This document shows positions 46,195 through 57,518 of a stretch of 64,000 nucleotides of DNA, piece by piece. Each line of letters starts with the position of its first letter. The first letter of the stretch is position 1. The DNA comes from Caballeronia arationis (GTDB lineage Bacteria; Pseudomonadota; Gammaproteobacteria; Burkholderiales; Burkholderiaceae), in contig NZ_FCOG02000026.1 in the NCBI RefSeq assembly GCF_001544975.2, forward strand, positions 29,173 through 93,172. The letters run 5' to 3'. Below the pieces are notes generated by a model. The model was not told the DNA's origin, did no database searches, and worked only from the letters and a program-made list of their open reading frames with translations. The translations under genes were made by a program, and so were the position numbers.

Positions 46195-47163
46195 ATGAAA
46201 ATCCTGATTACCGGCGGCGCCGGCTTCCTCGGTCAGCGTCTTGCGCGCCGTCTTCTCGAACGCGGCGAACTGAACGGCAAGCCCATCAGCGAACTCGTGC
46301 TGCTGGATGTGGTGCGCGCGAGCGATCCGAAGCTGCTCGACGACAAGCGCGTGCGCGCCGAAACTGGCGATATCGCCGATCGCGCTGTGCTGGAGCGCGC
46401 CATCGACACCGAAACGCAAGCCATCTTCCACCTTGCCGCGATCGTGAGCGGCCAGGCGGAAGCCGATTTCGAACTCGGCATGCGCATCAATCTCGACGCG
46501 TCGCGCCTCCTGCTCGAGGTGTGCCGCGCGCGCGGCCACGCGCCGCGCGTGCTGTTCACGAGTTCGGTCGCGGTCTACGGCGGCACGCTGCCTGATGTCG
46601 TGCAGGACGACACCGCGCTCAACCCGCAATCGTCGTATGGAACGCAGAAGGCGATTGCGGAACTGCTGTTGTCGGACTACTCGCGGCGCGGTTTTGTCGA
46701 TGGCCGCGTGCTGCGGCTGCCGACGATCAGCGTGCGGCCGGGCAAGCCGAACGCGGCGGCGTCGTCGTTCGCGAGCGGGATCATCCGCGAGCCGCTGAAC
46801 GGCGAGCGCGCCGTCTGCCCAGTCGATGGCAAGACGCGCCTGTGGCTCCTGTCTCCGAAAAGCGCGATCGAAGTGCTGATCGCGGGTCTCGAAATCGATC
46901 GCACGGCGCTTGGCATCCGGCCGGTGGTGAACATGCCGGGGCTGTCGGTGAGCGTCGACGAGATGGTCGCCGCGCTGCGCGAAGTCGCGGGCGAAGAGGC
47001 CGTCGCGCGCATCGACTGGCAGCCGGAGGAGCGCGTGGAGAAGATCGTCGGAAGCTGGCCGGGCGCGTGGGACACCGCGCGCGCGACCCAGCTCGGCCTG
47101 CAAGGCGACAAGAATTTCGCGGATGTGATCCGCGCCTATATCGCCGATGAACTTCCTCGTTGA
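46195..47163 (+). CDS. denD: D-erythronate dehydrogenase
   Basis: A 322-residue extended SDR (NAD-dependent epimerase/dehydratase fold): MKILITGGAGFLGQRLARRL, FHLAAIVSGQAEADFELG, catalytic Ser in FTSSVAVYGG, SSYGTQKAIAELLL (Tyr-x3-Lys) and RLPTISVRPGKPNAAASSF. This signature fits DenD, which oxidises D-erythronate to 2-oxo-tetronate, entering the same OtnI-OtnK-OtnC route as L-threonate. It starts 8 bp after otnI. Together with ltnD it gives the operon two entry dehydrogenases. Confidence 0.85.
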   Translation: MKILITGGAGFLGQRLARRLLERGELNGKPISELVLLDVVRASDPKLLDDKRVRAETGDIADRAVLERAIDTETQAIFHLAAIVSGQAEADFELGMRINLDASRLLLEVCRARGHAPRVLFTSSVAVYGGTLPDVVQDDTALNPQSSYGTQKAIAELLLSDYSRRGFVDGRVLRLPTISVRPGKPNAAASSFASGIIREPLNGERAVCPVDGKTRLWLLSPKSAIEVLIAGLEIDRTALGIRPVVNMPGLSVSVDEMVAALREVAGEEAVARIDWQPEERVEKIVGSWPGAWDTARATQLGLQGDKNFADVIRAYIADELPR

Positions 47164-47204
47164 GCGTCATCGCCTGACGTTCTCAGTAAGCCTTCACTCC
47201 ACAC

Positions 47205-47227
47205 GGCGCCGCAGCCCTTGCGGCGCC
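47205..47227 (+). terminator. Perfect 9-bp hairpin after the acid-sugar operon
   Basis: GGCGCCGCA pairs with TGCGGCGCC around GCCCT, 41 bp after the denD stop. No T-run follows, so termination would need Rho or the structure may only protect the 3' end. Confidence 0.5.
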
Positions 47228-47411
47228 TGCCCGCCCATGCGGGTGGGGGAAGGTTTTCGCAATCCGCGCTACACTCATCTCTTTAATGTGACGAAGCTGG
47301 CTCGGAGCCAGTCTGCATCGGCGCGTGAAGTCGATTCGCGCTTTCGCACATATCCCAAATAGTCCCTTTCGTCATCCTTGGCAGACGTCATTTCGCGTGC
47401 GGGAGACTTCC

Positions 47412-48494
47412 ATGCTGCTGCATGACCTCGTCGATCGGTTCGGCCCGGCGATCGTCTTCGTCAACGTAATGGGCGCGGCGCTCGGGCTGCCCGTGCCCGC
47501 GATGCCGACGCTGATCGTCGTCGGCGCGTCCGTCGAGTTGATGGCGCTGCGCGGCAGCGGCGTGGCGCTGCCCTTGCTCGGCATGCTGGCGCTCGCGGTG
47601 GCGGGCGGCGTGCTCGGCGATCTCGTCTGGTTCCAGGGCGGCCGGCGCTACGGCGATCGCACGCTCAAGACGATCTGCAAGCTCTCGCTGTCGCGCGATA
47701 CCTGCGTCAAGAAGACCGAGCGCTTCTTCGGCCGCTGGGGCGTGCGCGTGTTGCTCGTCGCGAAATTCATTCCGGGGCTTTCGCTCGTCTCCGTGCCGCT
47801 CGCGGGCGCGATGGGCGTGCGGCTGCGCAGTTTCATCGCGCACGACGGCGCCGGGATCGCGCTGTGGGCGGCGGTCGGGCTCGCGCTCGGCGTCGCGTTC
47901 GCGGCGGAACTCGAAATGCTGTTTGCGCTCATCGCCCGGCTCGGCCGCCAGGCGATCATGGTCGTCGCGATTGCGCTTGCGGCTTATATCGCCTATCGCT
48001 GGTGGCGGCGCCGTGCGCTGATGGCGACGCTCGAACAGGCGCGCGTTTCCGTCGACGAACTCTATGCGCTGATGAACGACCGGCCGCTGCCGACCATCTT
48101 CGATATCCGTTCGCGCGAAAAGCGCGTGCTCGATCCGTTCGTGATTCCCGGCTCGGTGTTCGCGGACGAGCGCGAATTGCAGAAGATCATTGCCGAGTAC
48201 GATCCGGCGCAGAAGATCATCATCTATTGCTCGTGCCCGAACGAGGTGTCGGCGGCGTGGATGGCGAAGACCTTGCGCAATGCCGGTTTCCGCGACGTCG
48301 TGCCGCTCACCGGCGGGCTCGACGCATGGCGGCTCGCCGGCTTCGAAGTCTCGCGGCTGACCGAATTCGGCGAGGACCCGGTGATGACCGAAGAAGTCGG
48401 CGAAATGGCCGCGATGTGTCCTTGGCCCGTGAAATCGCCGGGCAATTCCGCATCCTTGCAAGAAGCTGGTTTTCCACATGGAGATCGCGCATGA
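47412..48494 (+). CDS. DedA-family membrane protein fused to a rhodanese domain
   Basis: A 360-residue two-part protein. Residues about 1-205 are a DedA/SNARE-associated integral membrane domain (FGPAIVFVNVMGAALGLPVPAMP, GDLVWFQGGRRYGDRTLK, FFGRWGVRVLLVAKFIPGLS, the last including the DedA Arg-x4-Phe-x-P-G-x-S motif). Residues about 225-335 are a rhodanese domain with a cysteine loop IIIYCSCPNEVSAAWMAKTL and LTGGLDAWRLAGFEV. DedA proteins are linked to lipid flipping and membrane homeostasis, rhodaneses to sulfur transfer; the combined role is unknown. Starting at ATG 47412; overlaps the next gene by ATGA. Confidence 0.85.
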   Translation: MLLHDLVDRFGPAIVFVNVMGAALGLPVPAMPTLIVVGASVELMALRGSGVALPLLGMLALAVAGGVLGDLVWFQGGRRYGDRTLKTICKLSLSRDTCVKKTERFFGRWGVRVLLVAKFIPGLSLVSVPLAGAMGVRLRSFIAHDGAGIALWAAVGLALGVAFAAELEMLFALIARLGRQAIMVVAIALAAYIAYRWWRRRALMATLEQARVSVDELYALMNDRPLPTIFDIRSREKRVLDPFVIPGSVFADERELQKIIAEYDPAQKIIIYCSCPNEVSAAWMAKTLRNAGFRDVVPLTGGLDAWRLAGFEVSRLTEFGEDPVMTEEVGEMAAMCPWPVKSPGNSASLQEAGFPHGDRA

Positions 48495-50314
48495 GCACAG
48501 GTATGACCGGCGAGCCGCGGGAAATTCATCCCGGCGTGATGGCGTGGGGCCCGCGCGCCACGCCGCTGGAAGATCCGAATGTGATGCCGACGGGCGTCGG
48601 TTCCTCGCCCGCCGCGAGCGCGGGCGAGGACGCGCCGTTCTCGCCGCTGCAGACCCGCGCGCACCAGATGTTCCCGATGCTCACGGACAGCGAAGTCGAA
48701 CGCATGCGCCGCTTCGGCACGGTCGAGCGCTGGCGGGCCGGCGACACGATGTTCCGCATGGGCGACGTCGGGCGCGGCATGGTGGTCGTGCTGTCGGGGC
48801 TCGTGCGGATCAACCGGCGCGATGCGCTCGGCAACGTGCACCTCATCATCGACCAGACGCCGGGCCACTTTCTCGCGGAGATCGCGCAACTGTCGGGCAA
48901 GCCGTGTCTCGTCGACGGCTTCGCGCTCGAGGATGTCGAAGGCATCGTGATTCCGCCGGAACGGCTGCGGGCGCTGATCGTCGCCGAAGCGGAACTCGGC
49001 GAGCGCATCATGCGCGCGCTGATCCTGCGGCGCGTCGGACTGATCGAAAAGGGCAGTGGGCCGGTGCTGCTCGGCAAGTCCGACGATGGCAAGCTCGTCG
49101 CGCTGCAAGGGTTCCTGCGCCGTAACGGCTATCCGCATACGGTCATCGACGCCTGCGCCGATCCGGACGCGATCGCGCTGCTGGAACGCATTTCGGCGTC
49201 GAAGGCGGATTTCCCGCTCGTGATCTGCCCCGACGGCACAGTGCTGCGCGCGCCCGACGAAAACCAGGTCGCGACGCAACTCGGCTGGCTGCCCGAATTC
49301 GACGCGGCGCATATCTACGATGTCGCGGTCGTCGGCGCCGGACCGGCGGGACTGGCGACGGCGGTGTACGCGGCGTCGGAAGGGCTGTCGGTTGCAGTGT
49401 TCGATTGCCGCGCGCCGGGCGGACAGGCGGGCGCCAGTTCGCGCATCGAAAACTATCTCGGCTTTCCGACCGGCATCTCCGGTCAGGCGCTCGCAGGGCG
49501 CGCATTCGTGCAGGCGCAGAAGTTCGGCGCGCACATCGCGATTCCGTGCGAAATCAAGGCGCTGCACTGCGACCGCTCGCCGATCCAGGTCGAGCTTGCG
49601 AGCGGCACGGTCGTCTCGACGCGCACGGTGGTGATCGCGAGCGGCGCGGCGTACCGGCGGCCCGCCATCGACGGGCTCGAACGATTTGAAGGGCACGGAA
49701 CGTACTACTGGGCGTCGCCCGTGGAGGCGAAGCTTTGCAAGGACGCGGAAGTAGTGCTCGTCGGCGGCGGCAATTCGGCGGGGCAGGGCGCGGTCTATCT
49801 CGCGTCGCATTGCGCGCACGTTCACATCCTGATTCGCGGCCGCGGGCTGGCGGCGAGCATGTCGCGTTATCTCGTCGACCGCATTGCGTCGCTGCCGAAC
49901 GTGACCGTGCACACGCGCACGGAAATTACGTCGCTCGACGGCGACGAGCGCGGACTCACGGCGGTGAATTGCATGAGCGCCGAAGGCGCAGTCTCGTTTC
50001 CGGTGCGGCATCTCTTTCTCTTCACCGGCGCCGATCCGAACACCTCGTGGTTGAGCGGTTGCAATGTGCGCGTCGACGACAAGGGCTTCGTGCTGACCGG
50101 ACCGGAAGCGCACGTAGGGCAGGCGCCGGGCGCGCCGGGACTGGAGACGAGCGTGCCGGGCGTATTCGCAATCGGCGACGTGCGGTCGGCATCGACGAAA
50201 CGTGTGGCGGCCGCGGTCGGCGAAGGCGCGGCGGTGGTCGCGCAGATTCACGCGTTGCTTGCCGTGCAGCAGGAGTTGGCCCTCGATGCGGGATGTGCGG
50301 CGCGCCGCGGGTAA
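48491..50314 (+). CDS. Cyclic-nucleotide-binding-domain flavoprotein (thioredoxin-reductase-like)
   Basis: A 607-residue protein. Residues about 55-185 form a CRP-like cNMP-binding fold (RWRAGDTMFRMGDVGRGMVVVLSG, GHFLAEIAQLSGKPCLVDG); 190-275 a linker with thioredoxin-like features (LVICPDGTVLRAPDENQVA); 280-600 a TrxR-type FAD/NAD(P) module (YDVAVVGAGPAGLATAVYAAS, VVLVGGGNSAGQGAVYLASH, GVFAIGDVRSASTKRVAAAVGEG). The CxxC normally before the NADPH domain is absent: the region reads YYWASPVEAKLC. The cNMP cassette lacks the usual Arg (PCLVDG instead of PRxAT). Co-translated with the DedA-rhodanese gene. Confidence 0.85.
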   Translation: MSTGMTGEPREIHPGVMAWGPRATPLEDPNVMPTGVGSSPAASAGEDAPFSPLQTRAHQMFPMLTDSEVERMRRFGTVERWRAGDTMFRMGDVGRGMVVVLSGLVRINRRDALGNVHLIIDQTPGHFLAEIAQLSGKPCLVDGFALEDVEGIVIPPERLRALIVAEAELGERIMRALILRRVGLIEKGSGPVLLGKSDDGKLVALQGFLRRNGYPHTVIDACADPDAIALLERISASKADFPLVICPDGTVLRAPDENQVATQLGWLPEFDAAHIYDVAVVGAGPAGLATAVYAASEGLSVAVFDCRAPGGQAGASSRIENYLGFPTGISGQALAGRAFVQAQKFGAHIAIPCEIKALHCDRSPIQVELASGTVVSTRTVVIASGAAYRRPAIDGLERFEGHGTYYWASPVEAKLCKDAEVVLVGGGNSAGQGAVYLASHCAHVHILIRGRGLAASMSRYLVDRIASLPNVTVHTRTEITSLDGDERGLTAVNCMSAEGAVSFPVRHLFLFTGADPNTSWLSGCNVRVDDKGFVLTGPEAHVGQAPGAPGLETSVPGVFAIGDVRSASTKRVAAAVGEGAAVVAQIHALLAVQQELALDAGCAARRG

Positions 50315-50360
50315 TTGCACGCGCGCCGCTGGATCGTCAAGTCGCGAAAACATCCGAACA

Positions 50361-50390
50361 GCGCCCGGTGTTTGCCGGGCGCTTTTTTTT
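50361..50390 (+). terminator. Rho-independent terminator
   Basis: GCGCCCGG (50361-50368) pairs with CCGGGCGC (50375-50382), followed by T8. It ends the DedA/flavoprotein operon. Confidence 0.93.
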
Positions 50391-50398
50391 CTCAGTGA

Positions 50399-50779
50399 TT
50401 AGCGATATTCCTGCGTATAGCCTCCGTAGCCATACGATGCGGCTTTCACGTCCTGCACGTAGATGTAGCTCTCTTCATGCAGGTCGCCGAGAATGCGCTC
50501 GAAGCCTTCAAAGGCCTCCCGGATATAGCGGGCCTTTTCGTCCTTGGTATTCGTTTCGTCGGTAATCTTGATGTCGAAGTAAAAGCTGTTCTTGTTCTGC
50601 TCACTGAGCAGCTTGCCGCCGACGACCCAGCTGTCGCGATCCACGAAATCGATCGCGATGGCCGTGACTTCGCGCTTCTTCCCGAGCACGCGCGTGGTGA
50701 GATCGAGCAGCAGATCCGAGATTTGACGCGTCAGTTCAGGTGTTTTATTTGCACTGACTTTCACATTGAGAATAGGCAT
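50399..50779 (-). CDS. Tautomerase-superfamily (4-oxalocrotonate tautomerase-like) protein
   Basis: A 126-residue protein whose mature N-terminus would be Pro-Ile-Leu-Asn, with the catalytic Pro directly after Met. LTRQISDLLLDLTTRVLGKKREVTAIAID follows the OCT/MIF beta-alpha-beta pattern, with a C-terminal extension of ~60 residues ending in a Tyr/Gly-rich stretch. The substrate is unknown. It lies 50 bp downstream of a MarR-type gene on the same strand, with a copy of the presumed MarR operator between them, so it is probably MarR-regulated. Confidence 0.82.
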   Translation of the reverse strand: MPILNVKVSANKTPELTRQISDLLLDLTTRVLGKKREVTAIAIDFVDRDSWVVGGKLLSEQNKNSFYFDIKITDETNTKDEKARYIREAFEGFERILGDLHEESYIYVQDVKAASYGYGGYTQEYR

Positions 50780-50798
50780 GACAGGCTCCTTTGTGATG

Positions 50799-50816
50799 TA
50801 GTTAGCTATGCAACTA
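50799..50816. promoter_or_regulatory. MarR operator candidate, copy 1 (before the tautomerase gene)
   Basis: TAGTTAGCTATGCAACTA, with TAGTT/AACTA ends inverted. It matches the copy at 51267-51284 at 16 of 18 positions; the two sites lie on either side of the MarR gene. Confidence 0.65.
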
Positions 50817-50829
50817 TATAGACAAAAAA

Positions 50830-51246
50830 TCAGTCGATCAGCGAACGGATGTTTTTCAGCTTCGACACTGAATCTTCGAAATGGGCGGCGCCCAGCTTTT
50901 TCCTCAGGCGTTTGGTGACATCGGCGCTTACCGCATTCAGGTCGTCCTTCATCGATTCGCCGAGCGCTGTGGGATGAATGGCGGATTCGCGGCCGTCACG
51001 GTCCGTCGACCAGCGTTCGATCAATGTGAGCTTCTGCAATCCATCGAGCGAGCGCGTGGCGGTGGGGCGCGAAATGGCGAGCCCGGCCGCGAGTTCGCTT
51101 TGCAGCAAGCCCGGCTTGTCCAGAATCGCGCGCAACATGAAGCCCTGCGACGGCGTCAGGCCGAACGGCTTGAACGCCTTCGTCCACTCGCGTTCGAGAG
51201 CGCGAGCCAGCGCGGTGGTATTGAAATAGAGGCATTGATCGAACAT
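50830..51246 (-). CDS. MarR-family transcriptional regulator
   Basis: A 138-residue winged-helix regulator: FGLTPSQGFMLRAILDKPGLLQSELAAGLAISRPTATRSLDGLQ contains the recognition helix, followed by a wing with RWSTDRDGRESAIHPTALG. Near-identical 18-bp sites upstream of this gene and between it and the tautomerase gene are likely operators for autorepression and repression of the tautomerase. The signal sensed is unknown. Confidence 0.87.
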   Translation of the reverse strand: MFDQCLYFNTTALARALEREWTKAFKPFGLTPSQGFMLRAILDKPGLLQSELAAGLAISRPTATRSLDGLQKLTLIERWSTDRDGRESAIHPTALGESMKDDLNAVSADVTKRLRKKLGAAHFEDSVSKLKNIRSLID

Positions 51247-51266
51247 GGAACCAGCTTAATGCAAAG

Positions 51267-51284
51267 TGGTTTGCTATGCAACTA
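51267..51284. promoter_or_regulatory. MarR operator candidate, copy 2 (before the marR gene)
   Basis: TGGTTTGCTATGCAACTA lies 20 bp upstream of the marR start and matches the site at 50799-50816, sharing GCTATGCAACTA exactly. Confidence 0.65.
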
Positions 51285-51296
51285 GTTTCGATTGGC

Positions 51297-52709
51297 TCAT
51301 CGCGAAGCCCGTTCCGCCATATGCTCGAAGAACCGCACGGCCAGCGCGTCGCCGGTATGCGCCGAATTGATCCGCACCCACGCGCAGGTCTCGCCGTTCG
51401 GACGATAGTAGTTGCCCGGCGCGAGCGTCACGCCGAACTTCAGCGCCTCGTCGACGAGCACGGTCGAATCTTCGATTCCGGGCACCTTCGCCCAGACGAG
51501 ATTTCCGCCGCTCGGTTCGTCGAACACATCCCAGCCGCACGCCTCGAGTTGCTGCACGGCGCCCGATAGTGCGTCGCGCACGCGCCGGCGCAGGCGTTCG
51601 AGATACTTGCGATAGGTGCCGCGCTCGAGCAGATGGGCTGCCACGGCTTCGCTGAAGCGCGTGCCGCCGAGGCTCGTCAGCACTTTCACGTCGACGAGAT
51701 TCTTGACCAGCTCCGCGCTCGCCGCGAGATAGCCGATCCGAAGCGACGACGACAACGTCTTCGACAATCCGCCGATGTAAATCACGCGATCCAGTTGATC
51801 GAGCGACGCAAGACGCTGCGTGGGCACGGTCTGGAAGTCGGCGTAGATGTCGTCCTCCACGATCGAGAAGCCGTATTGCTGCGCCAGTTGCAACAGCTTG
51901 AACGCCACTTGCGGCGCGACGTTCGTCGCCGTGGGGTTCTGGAAGACCGTGTTGATGAAAAAGAGCTTCGGCTGGTGAATCTTCAGCAATTCCTCGGCCG
52001 CATCGACGTCGGGGCCGGTCGCGAGCCGAGGGACGCCGACAAGCCGCACGCCTTGCAGTTTCAGCAAGCCGAACAGGTTGTAGTAGCCGGGATCTTCGAC
52101 GAAGACCGTATCACCCGCCTTGAGCATGTAGCGCACGACGAGATCGAGCGCCTGGCTTGCGCCGCTCGTGATCATCACGTTCTTCAGGTCGGCGTCGATG
52201 CCAAGCAGATGCAGCCGCATCTGCACCTGATGGCGCAGGTTCGCGTCGCCGTAGGGCATTGCGTAGTCGATCACGCTCGTCACGTCCATGCGTGACGCGT
52301 GGCGCACCGCCTGAGTAATGCCTTCGACATCCCGCCAGGACTCGGGAACGAAGCCGCTGGAAAGCTTCAGCGTCTCGCCGGGATAGTTGAACTGCTGCAG
52401 GATCTGGTTCGATTCCTCTTCGGCGAGTCTCGGATCGCAGCGGCCGTTCCCCCGCTCCGCTTCCTCGATATGCCCCGCGACGTAGAAGCCGGAGCCGTGC
52501 TTCGGCTGGATCAGTCCCAGCGACGCGAGCCGGTCATACGCTTCGATCACCGGAAAGCGGCTGATTTTCTGATCGGCCGCGAGCTGGCGGATCGACGGCA
52601 GCTTCGCGCCAGCCAGCACGCGGCGCGCGCGGATCTGCGATTCGATCTGGTTCACGAGCTGATCGGTCAGCGGAACGCCCGTCTGCGCGTCGATTTCGAA
52701 TTTCATCAT
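51297..52709 (-). CDS. MocR-type regulator (GntR winged helix fused to aminotransferase-like domain)
   Basis: A 470-residue protein. Residues about 10-75 are a GntR winged helix (LTDQLVNQIESQIRARRVLAGAKLPSIRQLA, FPVIEAYDRLASLGLIQPKHGSGFYV); residues about 110-465 are a fold-type I aminotransferase domain with ITSGASQALDL, NTVFQNPTATNV, SIVEDDIYADF and the PLP-lysine motif YIGGLSKTLSSSLRIGYL. MocR regulators sense PLP-amino-acid adducts and control transport or vitamin-B6/amine genes. It is divergent from a DUF2917 gene; paired dyads in the gap are probable operators. Confidence 0.88.
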   Translation of the reverse strand: MMKFEIDAQTGVPLTDQLVNQIESQIRARRVLAGAKLPSIRQLAADQKISRFPVIEAYDRLASLGLIQPKHGSGFYVAGHIEEAERGNGRCDPRLAEEESNQILQQFNYPGETLKLSSGFVPESWRDVEGITQAVRHASRMDVTSVIDYAMPYGDANLRHQVQMRLHLLGIDADLKNVMITSGASQALDLVVRYMLKAGDTVFVEDPGYYNLFGLLKLQGVRLVGVPRLATGPDVDAAEELLKIHQPKLFFINTVFQNPTATNVAPQVAFKLLQLAQQYGFSIVEDDIYADFQTVPTQRLASLDQLDRVIYIGGLSKTLSSSLRIGYLAASAELVKNLVDVKVLTSLGGTRFSEAVAAHLLERGTYRKYLERLRRRVRDALSGAVQQLEACGWDVFDEPSGGNLVWAKVPGIEDSTVLVDEALKFGVTLAPGNYYRPNGETCAWVRINSAHTGDALAVRFFEHMAERASR

Positions 52710-52742
52710 GATGGTTGCCGCAAGTGTTCGCCTCGATTGACT

Positions 52743-52784
52743 GAACAGTTCGGTGAAACTGTTCGGTACTGTGCATTCACAGTA
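52743..52784. promoter_or_regulatory. Two adjacent perfect dyads in the mocR/DUF2917 intergenic region
   Basis: GAACAGTT-cggtga-AACTGTTC (52743-52764) is followed directly by TACTGTG-catt-CACAGTA (52767-52784). Both are perfect inverted repeats. They sit between the divergent starts (52709 and 52851) and probably bind the MocR protein. Confidence 0.7.
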
Positions 52785-52850
52785 TTCGACAGCATCTCAA
52801 TAATGTCGTCAAGCGTTCCGTTTCGCGACGCGCTATTCAGGAGCAGCAAA

Positions 52851-53165
52851 ATGCGTGAAATCCGGATATACGAACTCGACCGGCGCGATGTGCCGACTGG
52901 GTGGTTCATCGACCGTCCCCAAACCCTGAAAGTGACGCACGGCCAACTGTGGGTGACCGTCGAAGGCGACGCCGACGACATCTGGCTGCGTGCAGGCGAA
53001 GCGATCGAATTGCAGCCGTACTCGACGATCTGGGTCAGCGCGTCGGAAGAAGGTGGCCGCTTTTCGATGGCATCGGTGTCGGCGCCGCGCAAGGCCTGGC
53101 TCGAGCGCGCGATCGCGTGGTTTGCGCGGCGGCCGCAGTTGGGCGCGCGCGTGATGGCGTCTTGA
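52851..53165 (+). CDS. DUF2917-family protein
   Basis: A 104-residue small protein: PTGWFIDRPQTLKVTHGQLWVTVEGDADDIWLRAGEAIELQP is the cupin-like beta core of DUF2917, a family of unknown function; a C-terminal helix follows (KAWLERAIAWFARRPQ). Preceded by CAGGAGCAGCAAA before ATG 52851. It is divergent from a MocR regulator and may be its target. Confidence 0.83.
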   Translation: MREIRIYELDRRDVPTGWFIDRPQTLKVTHGQLWVTVEGDADDIWLRAGEAIELQPYSTIWVSASEEGGRFSMASVSAPRKAWLERAIAWFARRPQLGARVMAS

Positions 53166-53180
53166 CGGATAGCAGGCGAA

Positions 53181-53205
53181 AAAAAACCCGGCGCGAGGCC
53201 GGGTT
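53181..53205 (-). terminator. Rho-independent terminator of acnA
   Basis: On the minus strand AACCCGGC pairs with GCCGGGTT, followed by a T-run (the A-run at about 53179-53184 on the + strand). It lies 51 bp past the acnA stop; it may also serve the DUF2917 gene weakly. Confidence 0.9.
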
Positions 53206-53255
53206 CAATGTTCCCGCGCTCTCATCGAGCGCGGTCACCTGCAAAGCTCAGTCGA

Positions 53256-55973
<2,718 letters not shown>

Positions 55974-56033
55974 GATTTTTTCCGTGGGAATTAAACGGGA
56001 GATACCTTCGATGCGACGTTTCTGTTTGACTGA

Positions 56034-57485
56034 CTAGATCACATACAGATCGACGTATTCATTGACCGGCATCGCTTCGAGCTTTGCCTGATCGAGCGAT
56101 ACCGCGAGGATCGCCTGTTGCTGCTTTTGGGGGAAGCGTCGCGCGAGGTTCGTCCTGAACTTCTCGACGAGCAGCGGAATACCATCCGCGCGACGACGCT
56201 TGTGTCCGATCGGATATTCGACCACGACTTCATCGAACGTCGAGCCGTCGTTGAACTCGACGGTCAGCGCGTTCGCGATCGAGCGCTTCTCCGGATCGAA
56301 ATAATCCTTGGTGAACTGCGGGTCCTCGACGCACTCCATCTTCGCGCGCAGCACGTCGATGCGCGGGTCCTGCGCCACCGAGTCTTCGTAGTCGGAGGCG
56401 GTCAGGCGGCCGAAGATCAGCGGCACCGCGACCATGTACTGGATGCAGTGATCGCGGTCGGCGGGATTGTCGAGCGGGCCCTTTTTATCGATGATCCGAA
56501 TCGCCGCTTCGTGCGTGCGAATCGTGATTTTCCTGATGTCTTCGACGTTTTTGCCTGCGCGGGCAAGCTGCGCGTGCAGCGTCATCGCCGCTTCCACCGC
56601 TGTCTGCGAATGGAATTCGGCGGGGAACGAAATCTTGAAGAGCACGTTCTCCATCACGTACGAGCCGTACGGACGCTGGAACCTGAATTCGTTGCCCTTG
56701 AAGAGCACGTCGTAGAAGCCCCAGGTCTTCGCGGTCAGCACCGACGGGTAACCCATCTCGCCGGTCTTTGCGATCAGCGCGAGACGCACGGCGCGCGAGG
56801 TCGCATCGCCGGCGGCCCACGACTTGCGCGAGCCCGTATTGGGCGCGTGGCGATAGGTGCGCAGCGAGTGTCCATCGACAAATGCGAGCGACACCGCGTT
56901 GATCAGTTCGTCGCGCGTCAGGCCGATCATCTGGCCGACGACCGCAGTCGAAGCGAGCTTGACCAGCAATACGTGATCGAGCCCGACCTTGTTGAACGAG
57001 TTTTCGAGCGCGATGCAGCCCTGAATTTCATGCGCCTTGACCATGCCGGTCAGGACGTCTTTCATCGTCAGCGGCTTCTTGCCGCCGGCGACGGCGTTGC
57101 GCGACAGCCAGTCGGCGGTCGCGAGGATGCCGCCGAGGTTGTCCGACGGATGGCCCCATTCTGCGGCGAGCCAGGTGTCGTTGAAGTCGAGCCAGCGGAT
57201 CATCGCGCCGATGTTGAAGGCGGCCTGAACCGGGTCGAGCTGGAATGAGGTGCCCAGCACCTTCGCGCCGTTGGGGACGATCGTGCCCGGCACGATGGGT
57301 CCCATCAGCTTGGTGCAGGCGGGGTAGGAGAGCGCTTCGAGTCCGCAACCGAGCGTGTCGATCAGGCAATTACGTGCCGTGTCGAGCGCGAGCGTGCTGT
57401 CGACGTTGAAATTGACAACGTAGTCGACTATGTCGACGAGGACCTTGTCCGGATCAGGCCGGACGTTGGAGATCGGTGCGGACAT
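56034..57485 (-). CDS. prpD: 2-methylcitrate dehydratase
   Basis: A 483-residue MmgE/PrpD-family enzyme: [84 protein letters not shown] and [19 protein letters not shown]. It dehydrates 2-methylcitrate in propionate catabolism. Located between the MliC-like gene and acnA on the same strand. The length equals E. coli PrpD (483). Confidence 0.92.
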   Translation of the reverse strand: MSAPISNVRPDPDKVLVDIVDYVVNFNVDSTLALDTARNCLIDTLGCGLEALSYPACTKLMGPIVPGTIVPNGAKVLGTSFQLDPVQAAFNIGAMIRWLDFNDTWLAAEWGHPSDNLGGILATADWLSRNAVAGGKKPLTMKDVLTGMVKAHEIQGCIALENSFNKVGLDHVLLVKLASTAVVGQMIGLTRDELINAVSLAFVDGHSLRTYRHAPNTGSRKSWAAGDATSRAVRLALIAKTGEMGYPSVLTAKTWGFYDVLFKGNEFRFQRPYGSYVMENVLFKISFPAEFHSQTAVEAAMTLHAQLARAGKNVEDIRKITIRTHEAAIRIIDKKGPLDNPADRDHCIQYMVAVPLIFGRLTASDYEDSVAQDPRIDVLRAKMECVEDPQFTKDYFDPEKRSIANALTVEFNDGSTFDEVVVEYPIGHKRRRADGIPLLVEKFRTNLARRFPQKQQQAILAVSLDQAKLEAMPVNEYVDLYVI

Positions 57486-57518
57486 CGAGAGTTTCCTGGT
57501 TTGAATACGAACAGGGGC

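Noticed and set aside
48224..50353. 709-codon antisense frame over the flavoprotein gene
   Set aside because: Composition artefact opposite a well-defined FAD/NAD(P) protein.
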